Assembly (NCBI RefSeq): GCF_036322705.1
Contig: NZ_AP027270.1
Span: forward strand, 372,001-436,000
DNA length: 64,000 bases
Direction: 5' to 3'
DNA from: Maricaulis maris
GTDB taxonomy: Bacteria; Pseudomonadota; Alphaproteobacteria; Caulobacterales; Maricaulaceae
Part shown: positions 34,739 through 45,308 of the stretch, piece after piece
How the letters are laid out: every line of letters starts with the position of its first letter
Position numbering within the stretch: the stretch's first letter is position 1
Program-made: the position numbers and the translations under genes
The notes under the pieces: model-generated
Told to the model about the DNA's origin: nothing
What the model saw: only the letters and a program-made list of their open reading frames with translations
The model's database searches: none

Positions 34739-35787
34739 CCTCCATGAGCAAGCCTTTCATCGACAAGCACCTGCCCAAGAACAAGCTGGGCCTGTCGGTG
34801 CGTAATTATGAAGGCGTGATGTCGACCCTGTGCGCCGGCTGTGGCCATGACTCGGTCACCGCGTCCCTTGTGCAGGCCTTCTGGGAGCTTGATCTGGCGC
34901 CCGAGAGCGCGGCCAAGATCTCCGGCATCGGCTGCTCGTCCAAGACGACGGCCTATTTCATGGGCCAGTCGCACGGCATCAACACCGTGCACGGTCGCAT
35001 GCCGTCGGTCGCAACCGGTGCCAATGCCGCCAATGGCGATCTCAACTATATCGGCATTTCCGGTGACGGGGATTCGCTGTCGATCGGCTTCGGCCAGTTC
35101 GCCCACGCCATCCGGCGCAATCTCAACATGCTCTACATCATCGAGAATAATGGCGTGTACGGGCTGACCAAGGGGCAATTCTCGGCGTCCGCCGATTACG
35201 GCTCCAAGTCCAAGAAGGGCGTCGCCAACGAGCAGACCCCGATCGACCCGTGCGTCCAGGCGCTGACCCTCGGCGCGGGCTTCGTGGCGCGGGCGTTCTC
35301 CGGCGACAAGTCGCAGCTCATCCCGCTGATCAAGGCCGGTCTGAAGCACAAGGGATTTGCCCTGATCGACGTGATCTCGCCCTGCGTGACCTTCAATGAC
35401 CATGCCGGCTCGACCAAGAGCTATGCCCATACCTACAAATACTATCACCCGCTGGTGCACACCGATTTCGTCGCCCATGCCGACGAGGTGACCGGCTCCT
35501 ATGACAAGGACGGGGCGATGCGGGTGACCATGCAGGATGGCGGCGAGCTCTTTCTGCGCAAGACGGCGGATGATTATGATCCGCGCGACCGCGCCCAGGC
35601 CATCGAGACGCTGTTGATGAACAAGACCGAGGGCGAGATCCGCACCGGGCTTTTGTATCTCAACAGCGATCTGCCGGACATGCAGGCGGCCAACAAACTG
35701 CCGAAAATCCCGCTCAACCAGGTGCTCTATGAGCGCCTGACCCCGGGCAAGGCAGCGCTCGCCAAACTGCAGGCGCGCTACCGCTGA
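34735..35787 (+). CDS. korB: 2-oxoacid:ferredoxin oxidoreductase, beta subunit
   Basis: A 350-residue thiamine diphosphate subunit. CAGCGHDS near residue 26 carries cluster cysteines; ISGDGDSLSIGFGQFAHAIRRN followed by IENNGVYGLTKGQ is the ThDP motif (GDG...NN). VISPCVTFND carries the last expected cluster cysteine. It pairs with KorA at 32903. The start ATG 34735 overlaps korA by 4 bases; ATG 34744 is three codons later. It ends the three-gene oxidoreductase unit, with a TonB-C gene 21 bases downstream. Confidence 0.92.
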   Translation: MTSMSKPFIDKHLPKNKLGLSVRNYEGVMSTLCAGCGHDSVTASLVQAFWELDLAPESAAKISGIGCSSKTTAYFMGQSHGINTVHGRMPSVATGANAANGDLNYIGISGDGDSLSIGFGQFAHAIRRNLNMLYIIENNGVYGLTKGQFSASADYGSKSKKGVANEQTPIDPCVQALTLGAGFVARAFSGDKSQLIPLIKAGLKHKGFALIDVISPCVTFNDHAGSTKSYAHTYKYYHPLVHTDFVAHADEVTGSYDKDGAMRVTMQDGGELFLRKTADDYDPRDRAQAIETLLMNKTEGEIRTGLLYLNSDLPDMQAANKLPKIPLNQVLYERLTPGKAALAKLQARYR

Positions 35788-35808
35788 CCCGTATCGTGGA
35801 GGCCTGAG

Positions 35809-36174
35809 GTGAGCCTGTCAGGGCTTTTCAGTCTGGCGCTGGTTCTGCTCGGCGCACAAGTGATCGAAAGCGGCGACGCGGCCGGGTCAGTCGCGGCGGA
35901 GCCGTCGGTATCGACCTGGCGCCCGACGGTTGTCGCCTACCATGCGCCGATCTATCCGGCCGGTCCGATGAGCCGGGGCCTGGAAGGGGCGTGCACCGTC
36001 TTGCTGCGGGTCGACCAGGCCGGTCTGGCGGTGATCGAAACGGTGAGCTGCAGCGATGCGGGCTTCGAGACCGCCACGCGGGAGGCCGTCGCCCGTTGGC
36101 GCTTCACGCCCTTCCCGGGGCCCGAGCCGCTCAGTGAGCGTTTCCAGCAGCCGGTCACTTTCCGTCTCGAATAA
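35809..36174 (+). CDS. periplasmic TonB C-terminal domain protein
   Basis: A 121-residue protein: an N-terminal hydrophobic stretch (SLSGLFSLALVLLGAQVI), then a TonB C-terminal domain (PIYPAGPMSRGLEGACTVLLRVDQAGLAVIETVSCSDAGFETATREAVARWRF). It lacks the proline-rich spacer of true TonB. The start is GTG with GGAGG seven bases before it. It probably acts in the periplasm, role unknown. It is close enough to korB to be co-transcribed, though no functional link is obvious. Confidence 0.8.
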   Translation: MSLSGLFSLALVLLGAQVIESGDAAGSVAAEPSVSTWRPTVVAYHAPIYPAGPMSRGLEGACTVLLRVDQAGLAVIETVSCSDAGFETATREAVARWRFTPFPGPEPLSERFQQPVTFRLE

Positions 36175-36180
36175 GCGGCG

Positions 36181-36786
36181 TCAGCGTTCACCAGTTTCGC
36201 TGAATCGTTCAATCCGCGGTGCGGCGTCATTGGCCGCTGCCCGCGCGGCCGGGCTGTCTTCCAGGCCGGCCAGGGTCACATGGATGAAGCTGGCACCGGT
36301 TTCGTCGCGGATCGGTGTGTAGCGCACCTGCCAGAAGCGGTCGGCCTGTCCGGGATCGGCCCAGACCGCCGACGCGCCGAGTATCTGCCCATCGTCGATA
36401 CCGCCGCGAGCCAGCAGGTTCAGATCGCTGATCAGGCGAGCCAGCGCCGGAGCGTCGCAAATCCGCGCCCGGCCGCCCATGAAATCCCGGCTCATCTCAG
36501 CGCTGATCGCCTCGACCTGCGGGCCCTTGTGGCCGGTCTGTACCAGCAGGCAAGGGAAGGGGCTGTGGTCGACCGTCGCCCGCAGATCGTCAAACAGTGA
36601 CCGGGTGCGCGGGTCTGCGGCCAGCTTGGTCAGGGCCTCGGCGACCGCCGGTGGCGGCGAGACGGTTCCCGCTTCCAGGCGTGAGACATAGGTTTGGCTG
36701 ACGCCGATGAGTTCTGCCAAAGCGCCTTGCTTCAGTCGCAGCCTCAAGCGAAGCGAACGGACCGTCTTTGCCCAGTCAGTTTCCAA
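36181..36786 (-). CDS. XRE-family regulator with C-terminal PAS-like domain
   Basis: A 201-residue protein. Residues 5-58 are an XRE helix-turn-helix (WAKTVRSLRLRLRLKQGALAELIGVSQTYVSRLEAGTVSPP). The rest resembles a PAS-like sensor region (WQVRYTPIRDETGASFIHVTLAGLED). The layout matches the regulator at 38419, on the other side of the PiT-like transporter gene: both have W-(A/P)-xx-(I/V)R, LKQxALA and a HTH followed by PP. It may control that transporter (inference). It lies 103 bases downstream of the transporter gene on the same strand. Confidence 0.82.
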   Translation of the reverse strand: METDWAKTVRSLRLRLRLKQGALAELIGVSQTYVSRLEAGTVSPPPAVAEALTKLAADPRTRSLFDDLRATVDHSPFPCLLVQTGHKGPQVEAISAEMSRDFMGGRARICDAPALARLISDLNLLARGGIDDGQILGASAVWADPGQADRFWQVRYTPIRDETGASFIHVTLAGLEDSPAARAAANDAAPRIERFSETGER

Positions 36787-36889
36787 GGACCGTCCCCAAC
36801 CCCTTTGAAATTCAGGGTATTATGTTGGCCCTTCACGCGCGAATGGGCACTCATAAAATATGAATGCCTGTTGTCGTCGGTGCGCGTGG

Positions 36890-38017
36890 TCACAAACCCA
36901 GCGCGCGACCAACATATCCCGGCAGGTCCGACATCAGCACGCCGAGCTCGCCGCGGGCCCAGGCGGGCAGGAAAATCGCGAGGACAACGCTGATGATCAG
37001 GCCGAGGAAGGCCCGCAACACGTCCGAGGTGACATCCCACAGCGCCGCCAGCCTGGAGCGCAGTCCGGCGATATAGGCGATGGCGATCTCACGGCCCGCC
37101 AGCATGCCGAGGAAGACCCAGGTGGTGCTCATCGGCACGTCGTTGAGCTCCTTGAACACGAACAGGATGATGCCGTAGATCACATCGATCGCGGTCGCGG
37201 CGCGGATATCGGTCGAATTGGTCTTGGACAGGACGATCTTCTGGATCTCGCCACCGCGATTGCGGAAAATGATGGCGTGCAGGGCCAGCATGACAACGGT
37301 CGCAAAGACCAGCAGGAGCGGCGAGAAGCTGACCTGGGTCTGCATCACCGCCACCCCCTCGCGCAGCAGCGGCGCGCCGCTGCCGTCGAGCACCGGTACC
37401 AGCTCGGTCGTGCGGGGCAGGAAGATGAAGATGTTGGCGAGGTCCTGCATCAGCCACTGCGACCACAGGAAGGCTGTGGCCGCCCATTGGGCGGCAAACC
37501 AAGCCGGGTGATGGGGCTGGTCCTTGGTACGATCGATCCAGCGCTCGAAGACGCGCGAGATCAGCAGGTAGACGAAGAAGGCGGCGCCGATCGCGACGAT
37601 GTAGCCGAGGCCGGATTTCACCAGCATTTTCGGCAGCACACCTTCCGTATTGGCGCCGCCGGTCAGGGCAAAAATGGTCAGGACGAGGAAGGTCGTCGAT
37701 ACCGGGATGCCGTAGCGGGTGAGGATGAGCAGGAAAAGCGGCGGGATGGCGTGCCACCACTGCACACCGCCTTCCGGGTAGGGCAGGGAGTTCAGGCGGT
37801 CGAAGGCGATATCGCCATTGCCGCCGAAAAAGCCCCACAGCATGACCGCGACGATGATCGAGCAGGCATAGGCCCACAATACCCACCAGGGCCGCTTCGC
37901 GTTTGAGCTCAGAAACGTGCCGAGCGTCTGGATCGCGTCATTGGCGACAATGGAATAGGCGGCAATGAGGAAGCCGAGGATGGAGAAAATCCAGACCGTG
38001 GTGTTCAGATCGGCCAT
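36890..38017 (-). CDS. multi-pass membrane protein, distant PiT-like permease
   Basis: A 375-residue protein with about nine to ten hydrophobic segments. Two short blocks recall the inverted repeats of PiT phosphate permeases: VANDAIQTLGTFLSSN near residue 24 (PiT: NDxANAxGT) and RYGIPVSTTF near 101; a second copy of the STT block is VPMSTTWVFLGMLAGRE near 288. Overall similarity to true PiT proteins is low, so an anion or phosphate transport role is a hypothesis. There is a gap of 401 bases to the divergent XRE gene. Base use is like the neighbours. Confidence 0.75.
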   Translation of the reverse strand: MADLNTTVWIFSILGFLIAAYSIVANDAIQTLGTFLSSNAKRPWWVLWAYACSIIVAVMLWGFFGGNGDIAFDRLNSLPYPEGGVQWWHAIPPLFLLILTRYGIPVSTTFLVLTIFALTGGANTEGVLPKMLVKSGLGYIVAIGAAFFVYLLISRVFERWIDRTKDQPHHPAWFAAQWAATAFLWSQWLMQDLANIFIFLPRTTELVPVLDGSGAPLLREGVAVMQTQVSFSPLLLVFATVVMLALHAIIFRNRGGEIQKIVLSKTNSTDIRAATAIDVIYGIILFVFKELNDVPMSTTWVFLGMLAGREIAIAYIAGLRSRLAALWDVTSDVLRAFLGLIISVVLAIFLPAWARGELGVLMSDLPGYVGRALGL

Positions 38018-38418
38018 GGCCGGACATCCTTTTCAAGAGCAGTTGTCGGGGCAGGTAGCAAACAGCAGGGCCCTCGATCAATCAGCGTCTTGCCGCGCGC
38101 GTGCAATTTCACGCAGGTGTCACAAATAAGCGCTCCTGCGGCTGCCGGCTGTGCCGGGTCACCCCGACCAGTCTCCGAGCCCGCGAAGGTTCCTTTGACG
38201 ATTCGACGGAAAGCGTTGAAAGTACGGCACGCTATTGCTTTGGCCATTCACATGGTAAATGCGATATCGGGTCCGTGCAGGGGTTGTGCGGATCATACGT
38301 GGCCGATGATGCACTGATTCAATGATGCAGCGATCCAGCGCATGATGATCGTGGATCGGATCGGGTCGATGCGGCACTGCCTGGGCTCCAATGGATCGGG
38401 CCTGCAAGGGGGACGGAT
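38018..38418. other. long divergent intergenic region, no gene seen
   Basis: Between the PiT-like gene and the XRE regulator. No ribosome-bound ORF, tRNA or strong hairpin was found. AGGGGGA at 38407-38413 is the ribosome site of the TTG start at 38419. The length suggests a control region for both genes. Confidence 0.35.
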
Positions 38419-39063
38419 TTGGTAGATGATATCAAATTGTCGATGACGTCGAGCAAGGTGAACTGGCCAGCCGTGATCCGGAATTTCCGGATGTCCAAAC
38501 GGCTCAAGCAAGCTGCGCTCGCCGGTGATCTCGGTGTCACCCAGGCCATGATCTCGCGCTGGGAAAACGGGGATAGCGAGCCGCCCGAGCGGATCAAGCG
38601 CCGGATGGCTGAACTCGTCCAGGACGCCTTCGTGATCGCGCCCGCGCCGACCTGGGTCGATCTGGTCTCACTCAATCCATCCGTTGAATTCGTCACCGAC
38701 GCCATGGGGATGATCAAGGCGATCTCGATCGGGGCGCTCGACCTGTTCGGCCTCAAGCGCAACGAAATCGAGGGGCGCAATGTGCGTGATTTCCTCGGCG
38801 GCGATTTTTCCGCTGCGCTGGTGCAGTTGCGCGCCGAGGGCATGTTCCAGAACAATCTCGCCTTCGCCCAGAGCATGGGCACGCTGGAAGTGAATGTGTC
38901 CTCGGGCATGCAGTCGCTGCTGTGCGACTTCATCCACTGGCCGCGCATCTCCGAGGCCCGCACCGTCTATTGCATCCATTCCGGCGCCACTCTGGACGAG
39001 AAGCGTTATTCAAAGCGCCTCGAGGAGCGGGGCGACAAGGTCGTGGTGCGGCGGACGTTCTGA
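38419..39063 (+). CDS. XRE-family regulator with PAS-like domain
   Basis: A 214-residue protein with an XRE helix-turn-helix at about residues 14-68 (WPAVIRNFRMSKRLKQAALAGDLGVTQAMISRWENGDSEPP) and a PAS-like region after it (DAMGMIKAISIGALDLFGLKRNEIEGRNVRDFL). The start is taken as TTG 38419 because AGGGGGA sits five bases before it; ATG 38443 has no ribosome site but would give an intact domain. It mirrors the regulator at 36181 in length and layout, and the two flank the PiT-like gene. It ends at a terminator shared with the convergent peptidase gene. Confidence 0.8.
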   Translation: MVDDIKLSMTSSKVNWPAVIRNFRMSKRLKQAALAGDLGVTQAMISRWENGDSEPPERIKRRMAELVQDAFVIAPAPTWVDLVSLNPSVEFVTDAMGMIKAISIGALDLFGLKRNEIEGRNVRDFLGGDFSAALVQLRAEGMFQNNLAFAQSMGTLEVNVSSGMQSLLCDFIHWPRISEARTVYCIHSGATLDEKRYSKRLEERGDKVVVRRTF

Positions 39064-39103
39064 TACGCCCGCGCGCCGTGCAGACATGACACTTGCGGAC
39101 ATG

Positions 39104-39134
39104 AAAAAGGGCGACCCGGCGGGCCGCCCTTTTC
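39104..39134. terminator. bidirectional intrinsic terminator
   Basis: AAAAGGGCG and CGCCCTTTT arms flank a short GC-rich loop between the convergent ends of the XRE gene (39063) and the M28 peptidase gene (39155). A-run and T-run sit on opposite sides, so it can work in both directions. Confidence 0.85.
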
Positions 39135-39154
39135 CGTTCAGTCCAGCAATATCG

Positions 39155-40858
<1,704 letters not shown>

Positions 40859-40977
40859 CTCAATCCCCTATCAAGCCTTGGGCATTGCCCGCTTTGTGTG
40901 CAACATCGTGCATTCGTCGCGTCGGGCCGCAAGGTATCGCACGCAGGGGTGACATGGAAATCGGGTTTGACCAAACC

Positions 40978-40991
40978 TGAATGACCATTCA
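40978..40991. promoter_or_regulatory. candidate TetR-type operator in the MFS promoter region
   Basis: TGAATG-AC-CATTCA is a perfect palindrome of the size and style bound by TetR-family repressors. A possible -35 TTGACC lies just before it (40967-40972). Twelve-base direct repeats TTCATGTTTGCG follow at 40988 and 41005, spaced 17 bases. No TetR gene is in the window. Confidence 0.4.
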
Positions 40992-41096
40992 TGTTTGCGG
41001 CGCCTTCATGTTTGCGTCGACGGAGAGTGACGCAATGCACAGTCGATCAACGGCTGGCAGGCGAACAATGACCGGCAGGCCTTGAGGGGAGACATC

Positions 41097-42833
41097 ATGG
41101 CGACTGATAACGGGAGCGGCGCACTCGGCGCCGAGAAAAAAGCCAGTGCAGGCTATCGCAGCGTCGTCATGCTGCTGCTGTTTCTGGTCTATGCCTTCAA
41201 CTTCCTTGATCGCCAGATCATTTCCATCCTCGCCATTCCGATCAAGGAAGATCTCGGCCTGACCGACGAGCAGCTCGGCCTGCTTGGCGGGATCGCCTTC
41301 GCGCTGCTCTATTCGACGCTTGGCGTTCCGATCGCCTGGTTCGCCGACCGCATGAGCCGGACCTGGATCATGACGATCGCCCTGACCGTCTGGAGCGGTT
41401 TCACCGCCGTCAGCGGTTTCGCGCAGAACTTCACCCAGCTCTTCCTCGCCCGCGTCGGCGTCGGCGTCGGTGAGGCGGGCGGGGTCGCGCCGGCCTACAC
41501 GATCATTGCTGACTATCACCCGCCGGAGGAACGCTCGCGGGCCCTGGCGATCTACTCGCTCGGCATCCCGGTCGGCAGCGCCTTCGGTGTGATCGCCGGT
41601 TCGCAAATCGCCGGCGGCGGGATCTCCGACTCGCTCGACTGGCGCTCGGCCTTCTTCATTGTCGGTATCGCCGGCATCGTCCTGGCGCCGATCTTCAAGC
41701 TGGTCGTGAAAGAGCCCAAGCGCGGCCAGTTCGACAGCGGCCCCACCAAGGCGGCCCAGTCGCGCCAGGAAGTCGGTGTCTATTCCGACCGGAAAACCCG
41801 CATTCTCTCCATCGCCGGCGCGGTCCTGTTCGCGCTGCCGAGCCTGCTCTCGATCTTCAATATCCTGGTTTTCGGCGCCACCTCGATCCAGTCCGTGCCG
41901 CTGCTGCTGGCCGCCTCCGTGGTCGGTGCCCTGTCCGGCTGGATGGCCGGTCGCTGGGTTTCGCGCACGACCAGTCCGGCCATGCTGATGCTCGGTCTGG
42001 CGGTGCTCCTGCCGCTGTCGGCGCTGGTCGCCTGGGTCGTTCCGGCCCTGAGCGGTGCCGGTTTCGGCGTCTCGGCGATTGGCTGGCTGGTCGGTCATGT
42101 CGTCGCCGGTGCCATGATCGGGGCCTTCTTCGCAGCCTTCCGTGACTTCATGTCCCTGGCACTCGAGAAGCCGAGCTTCTGGCTGATGATCATGGGCGCC
42201 TCGGCCTCCTCGATGATGGGCTATGGCGTCTTCTTCTGGCTGCCCTCCTTCTTCTCGCGCAGCTTCCAGCTCGGCCTTGTCGAGACCGGCTGGCTGTTCG
42301 GCGGCGTGCTGTTCGTCGCCGGTAGCCTCGGCATCTTCCTCGGTGGCGTGATGGGCGATCTGATGGGCAAGTCGAAGCGCTCGGCCTTTGCCACCGTTCC
42401 GGCGATCGCCTTCCTGCTCAGCGCACCGCTGTACTGGGCCGGGATCATGGCGCCGTCGCCGCTGCTGGCCGTCATCATCCTGTTCATCCCGACCGCCCTT
42501 GGCCTGGCCTGGCTGGGACCGGTCCTGTCGGCCTTCCAGCACCTGATGCCGCCGCACATGCGGACCAGTGCCTCCTCCGTCTTCCTGCTGATCAACAACC
42601 TGCTCGGCATTGGCGGTGGTGTGTATGTGCTCGGCCGGGTGTCGACTGTGCTGCAACCAACCTTCGGGGATGGCTCGCTGCGGATCTCGATCGTGATCGG
42701 TGCCAGCATCTATCTGGTCGCGGCCTTCTTCATGTTCTGGGCCGCCCGCTACCTGGCCAGGGATTGGGAAGGGGGCGGCGAGACCGTTCCAGTCCCGCAA
42801 GCCGAACCGCCGACGGAGGCCGAACCGTCCTGA
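41097..42833 (+). CDS. MFS transporter with extended middle region
   Basis: A 578-residue permease. The first half is a typical major facilitator, with NFLDRQIISILAIPIKEDLGLTD in helix 1, PIAWFADRMSRTWI between helices 2 and 3, and GVGEAGGVAPAYTIIADYHPPEERSRALAIY, as in the spinster-like group. It is about 130 residues longer than a 12-helix MFS protein. The extra part (about 235-345) holds three or four further hydrophobic segments between the two halves. ATG 41097 has GAGGGGA upstream. Its stop overlaps the hydrolase start (TGATG), so import of an ester or amide substrate followed by cleavage is conceivable. Confidence 0.88.
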   Translation: MATDNGSGALGAEKKASAGYRSVVMLLLFLVYAFNFLDRQIISILAIPIKEDLGLTDEQLGLLGGIAFALLYSTLGVPIAWFADRMSRTWIMTIALTVWSGFTAVSGFAQNFTQLFLARVGVGVGEAGGVAPAYTIIADYHPPEERSRALAIYSLGIPVGSAFGVIAGSQIAGGGISDSLDWRSAFFIVGIAGIVLAPIFKLVVKEPKRGQFDSGPTKAAQSRQEVGVYSDRKTRILSIAGAVLFALPSLLSIFNILVFGATSIQSVPLLLAASVVGALSGWMAGRWVSRTTSPAMLMLGLAVLLPLSALVAWVVPALSGAGFGVSAIGWLVGHVVAGAMIGAFFAAFRDFMSLALEKPSFWLMIMGASASSMMGYGVFFWLPSFFSRSFQLGLVETGWLFGGVLFVAGSLGIFLGGVMGDLMGKSKRSAFATVPAIAFLLSAPLYWAGIMAPSPLLAVIILFIPTALGLAWLGPVLSAFQHLMPPHMRTSASSVFLLINNLLGIGGGVYVLGRVSTVLQPTFGDGSLRISIVIGASIYLVAAFFMFWAARYLARDWEGGGETVPVPQAEPPTEAEPS

Positions 42834-43705
42834 TGACTGACGTTGACTTCACCGAGCATTTCTTCACGACGGCGGATGGTCCGCGCCTCAACTGGCGGGA
42901 CTATCCGGCGATCGGCCCGGAAACCGGCCTGCCGGTGCTCTGCCTGCACGGGCTGACCCGCAATGTGAAGGACTTCGAGGACCTCGCCCCGATGATCGCG
43001 GCGACGGGACGGCGGGTCATTGCGGTCTCGGCCCGCGGTCGCGGCCGCTCCGATCATGATCCGGTCGCCGAGCGCTATCAGCCGCCGGTCTATGCCGGCG
43101 ATATCCTGGCCCTGATGGCCGAGATCGATCTGCCGCGCGCGGTCTTTGTCGGCACCTCGATGGGCGGGTTGATGACCTTCATCATTGCCGGCCTGCACCC
43201 GGAACGCATCGCGGCGGCGGTGATCAATGATATCGGTCCGGAAATCGCTGTCGAAGGGCTCGACCGGATCAAGGCGAATGTCTCCAGCCGCGAGCCGGTC
43301 TCGAGCTGGGCGGAGGCGGCGGCGCGGACCCGTCAGGCGAATCTCGCGGCCTTCCCGAAGCGTGCCGATGATGAGGCCTTCTGGGAGGACTTCGCGCACA
43401 AGACCTGGGTCGAGCGCGCGGACGGCATGATCGCGCTGGCCTATGACGGGGCGCTGGTGGCGCAGATGGAGGATGGCGCGCCGCTGCCGGACCTGTGGCC
43501 GTTCTGGACACCCTTCGCCGAAATTCCGGTGCTGGTCGTGCGTGGCGGCATCTCGGACCTGCTGACGCCGGCAACCATTGCCGAGATGAAGCGTCAGAAA
43601 CCCGACCTCCGGGTCGTGGAAGTGCCCGATGTCGGACACGCACCCTTCATGACCGAGCCGGAAGCCTGGACCGCGATCAAGGCGCTGCTGGCCGACTGCG
43701 ACTGA
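42833..43705 (+). CDS. alpha/beta hydrolase
   Basis: A 290-residue hydrolase with the oxyanion region LCLHGLTRNVKDFEDL, nucleophile elbow GTSMGG (Ser109), the acid likely in VVRGGISDLLTPATI and the histidine in PDVGHAPFMTEPEA. The start overlaps the MFS stop by one base, so the two are translated together. It ends flush with the convergent histidine phosphatase gene (43705/43706). The substrate is not clear. Confidence 0.88.
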   Translation: MTDVDFTEHFFTTADGPRLNWRDYPAIGPETGLPVLCLHGLTRNVKDFEDLAPMIAATGRRVIAVSARGRGRSDHDPVAERYQPPVYAGDILALMAEIDLPRAVFVGTSMGGLMTFIIAGLHPERIAAAVINDIGPEIAVEGLDRIKANVSSREPVSSWAEAAARTRQANLAAFPKRADDEAFWEDFAHKTWVERADGMIALAYDGALVAQMEDGAPLPDLWPFWTPFAEIPVLVVRGGISDLLTPATIAEMKRQKPDLRVVEVPDVGHAPFMTEPEAWTAIKALLADCD

Positions 43706-44338
43706 TCAGCTGAAATAGCGGCCGATCACGGCCGCGTTCGGCGCCTCATTCCAGCAGATCCGGGTGCCGGTCCCGCCGTCAAAGCGGGCGCCGCAGACAT
43801 GTCCGGTCTTGACCTTGGCATTGTCGTCATACCCGTCGAGCGCAGCGTGCATGTAGCGCAGGATGCCGTTCGAGGTAATGACCACGGCGAGGCCGTCTGT
43901 CTTTGCCGCGTCGGCGAGGGCGGCGAGGGCATTGGCCTTGAGCTCCTCGTCCGGGGGCGACCAGTCGACGCCGTCCGGGCGGGTATGTCGCTTGTCCCAG
44001 CAGTCCAGTGTGTCCTGGCCGAATTCGGCGACGATCTCGTCATTGGTCTTGCCGCCCCAGGAGCCGTAATCAATCTCGGTCAGGCGGGTGTCGATCTCGA
44101 TCGAACCGGCAAATCCGGTCAGCTCGGCGACGATTTCCGCAGCGCGGCGGGTCCGCTTGAGCGGGCCGCAGATGAGGCGCGCCGGCGTCAAACCCTTTTC
44201 GGCGAGCGCCTCGCCCAGCGCGCGGGCCTGGGCTTCGCCGCTTTCGACGAGGGGCAGGTCTTCCTTCGCGCCCACCCAGACCGGGGTGTCGCCGGGGCCG
44301 AATGTATTGCCGTGGCGGGCAAGCAGGACGCGTCCCAT
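43706..44338 (-). CDS. histidine phosphatase family protein
   Basis: A 210-residue phosphoglycerate-mutase-like enzyme. The phospho-accepting histidine is in LLARHGNTFGPGD (about residue 9), with LICGPLKRTRRAAEIV supplying the second arginine block and VVITSNGILRYMH the late histidine-region segment. The late segment has ITSNG where ITHG or VSHG is common, so the second catalytic histidine is not obvious. It starts one base into the kdsB stop (TGATG), so both are one operon. Confidence 0.82.
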   Translation of the reverse strand: MGRVLLARHGNTFGPGDTPVWVGAKEDLPLVESGEAQARALGEALAEKGLTPARLICGPLKRTRRAAEIVAELTGFAGSIEIDTRLTEIDYGSWGGKTNDEIVAEFGQDTLDCWDKRHTRPDGVDWSPPDEELKANALAALADAAKTDGLAVVITSNGILRYMHAALDGYDDNAKVKTGHVCGARFDGGTGTRICWNEAPNAAVIGRYFS

Positions 44339-45117
44339 CAGACCAGCTCCCCTTCGCGTGCGATGATTGCCGCGACGCGCTCGGCGTCTTCCGGCGAGTC
44401 GACGGACCAGGCCGACCGGCCGCGATAATCGGTCAGCACGACGCGGATCGGGATACCGTTCTCCAGTGCCCGAAGCTGCTCCAGGCTCTCGGTCAGCTCG
44501 AACGGCGTCGGTTCCAGCGCGACCAGTCTTTCCAGCGTCTCGCGGCGATAGCCGTACAGGCCGATATGCTGATAGGCGGGTGCACCTTCGCCGGCCTTGC
44601 GGCGGAAGGGGATGACCGCCTTGGAGAAATACATCGCGTCCATGGCCTTGTTGAAGACAACGGTCGTACCCGAGGCCGAGCCCTTGGCCTTGTCCTCGCG
44701 CATGCGCGCCTCGGTCGCCTTGGGCAATTCGATCGCCGGGGTCGCCATCTGCAGCGACGGATCGGCCCGCAGGGCTTCGGCGACGCCGCCAATGACCCAG
44801 GGCGGGATCAGGGGGGCATCGCCCTGCACATTGATGATGATCTCGGCATCGCTGTGCAGGCGGCGGACGGCGTCGAGCGCACGTTCGGTCCCGTTGCGGC
44901 AGGCCGGATCGGTCATCACCGCTTCGCCGCCGGCAGCCGTGACAGCGTCGGCGATCCGGTCGTCATCGGTCGCGACCACGACCCGGTCGACCCCGTCGGC
45001 GGCGGCCGCGATGCGCCAGACCCGCTCGACCATCATCTGGCCGGCGATGCTGGCCAGTGGCTTGCCGGGGAAGCGGGTTGATCCGTAACGGGCGGGAATG
45101 ACGGCGAGAACGGACAT
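44338..45117 (-). CDS. kdsB: 3-deoxy-manno-octulosonate cytidylyltransferase
   Basis: A 259-residue enzyme that activates KDO with CTP for lipopolysaccharide synthesis. VIPARYGSTRFPGKPLASIAGQMMVERV is the family N-terminus; VVVATDDDRI, NVQGDAPLIPPWVI and YQHIGLYGYRRETLERLVALEPTPFELTESLEQLRALENG also match KdsB closely. Length is usual. It leads a two-gene unit with the histidine phosphatase and is divergent from the arginine operon, with 191 bases between. Confidence 0.95.
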   Translation of the reverse strand: MSVLAVIPARYGSTRFPGKPLASIAGQMMVERVWRIAAAADGVDRVVVATDDDRIADAVTAAGGEAVMTDPACRNGTERALDAVRRLHSDAEIIINVQGDAPLIPPWVIGGVAEALRADPSLQMATPAIELPKATEARMREDKAKGSASGTTVVFNKAMDAMYFSKAVIPFRRKAGEGAPAYQHIGLYGYRRETLERLVALEPTPFELTESLEQLRALENGIPIRVVLTDYRGRSAWSVDSPEDAERVAAIIAREGELV

Positions 45118-45308
45118 CGGCGATCCTCAAATCCTGTGGTCTCCGGCTTGTTCCACACACGGCGGCGAAATTCCACTCCCGCTTCAAGGCTGACGCTGCG
45201 CCATGCTGGAATTTTCCGTGCGCGAGCGGCGCTGATGTCTTAGAGAGTTCGGGCGCGCCGCTTGGCTGACGCACAGATTTGCCCCCCAACCCGCCAGAAG
45301 GACCGGAC

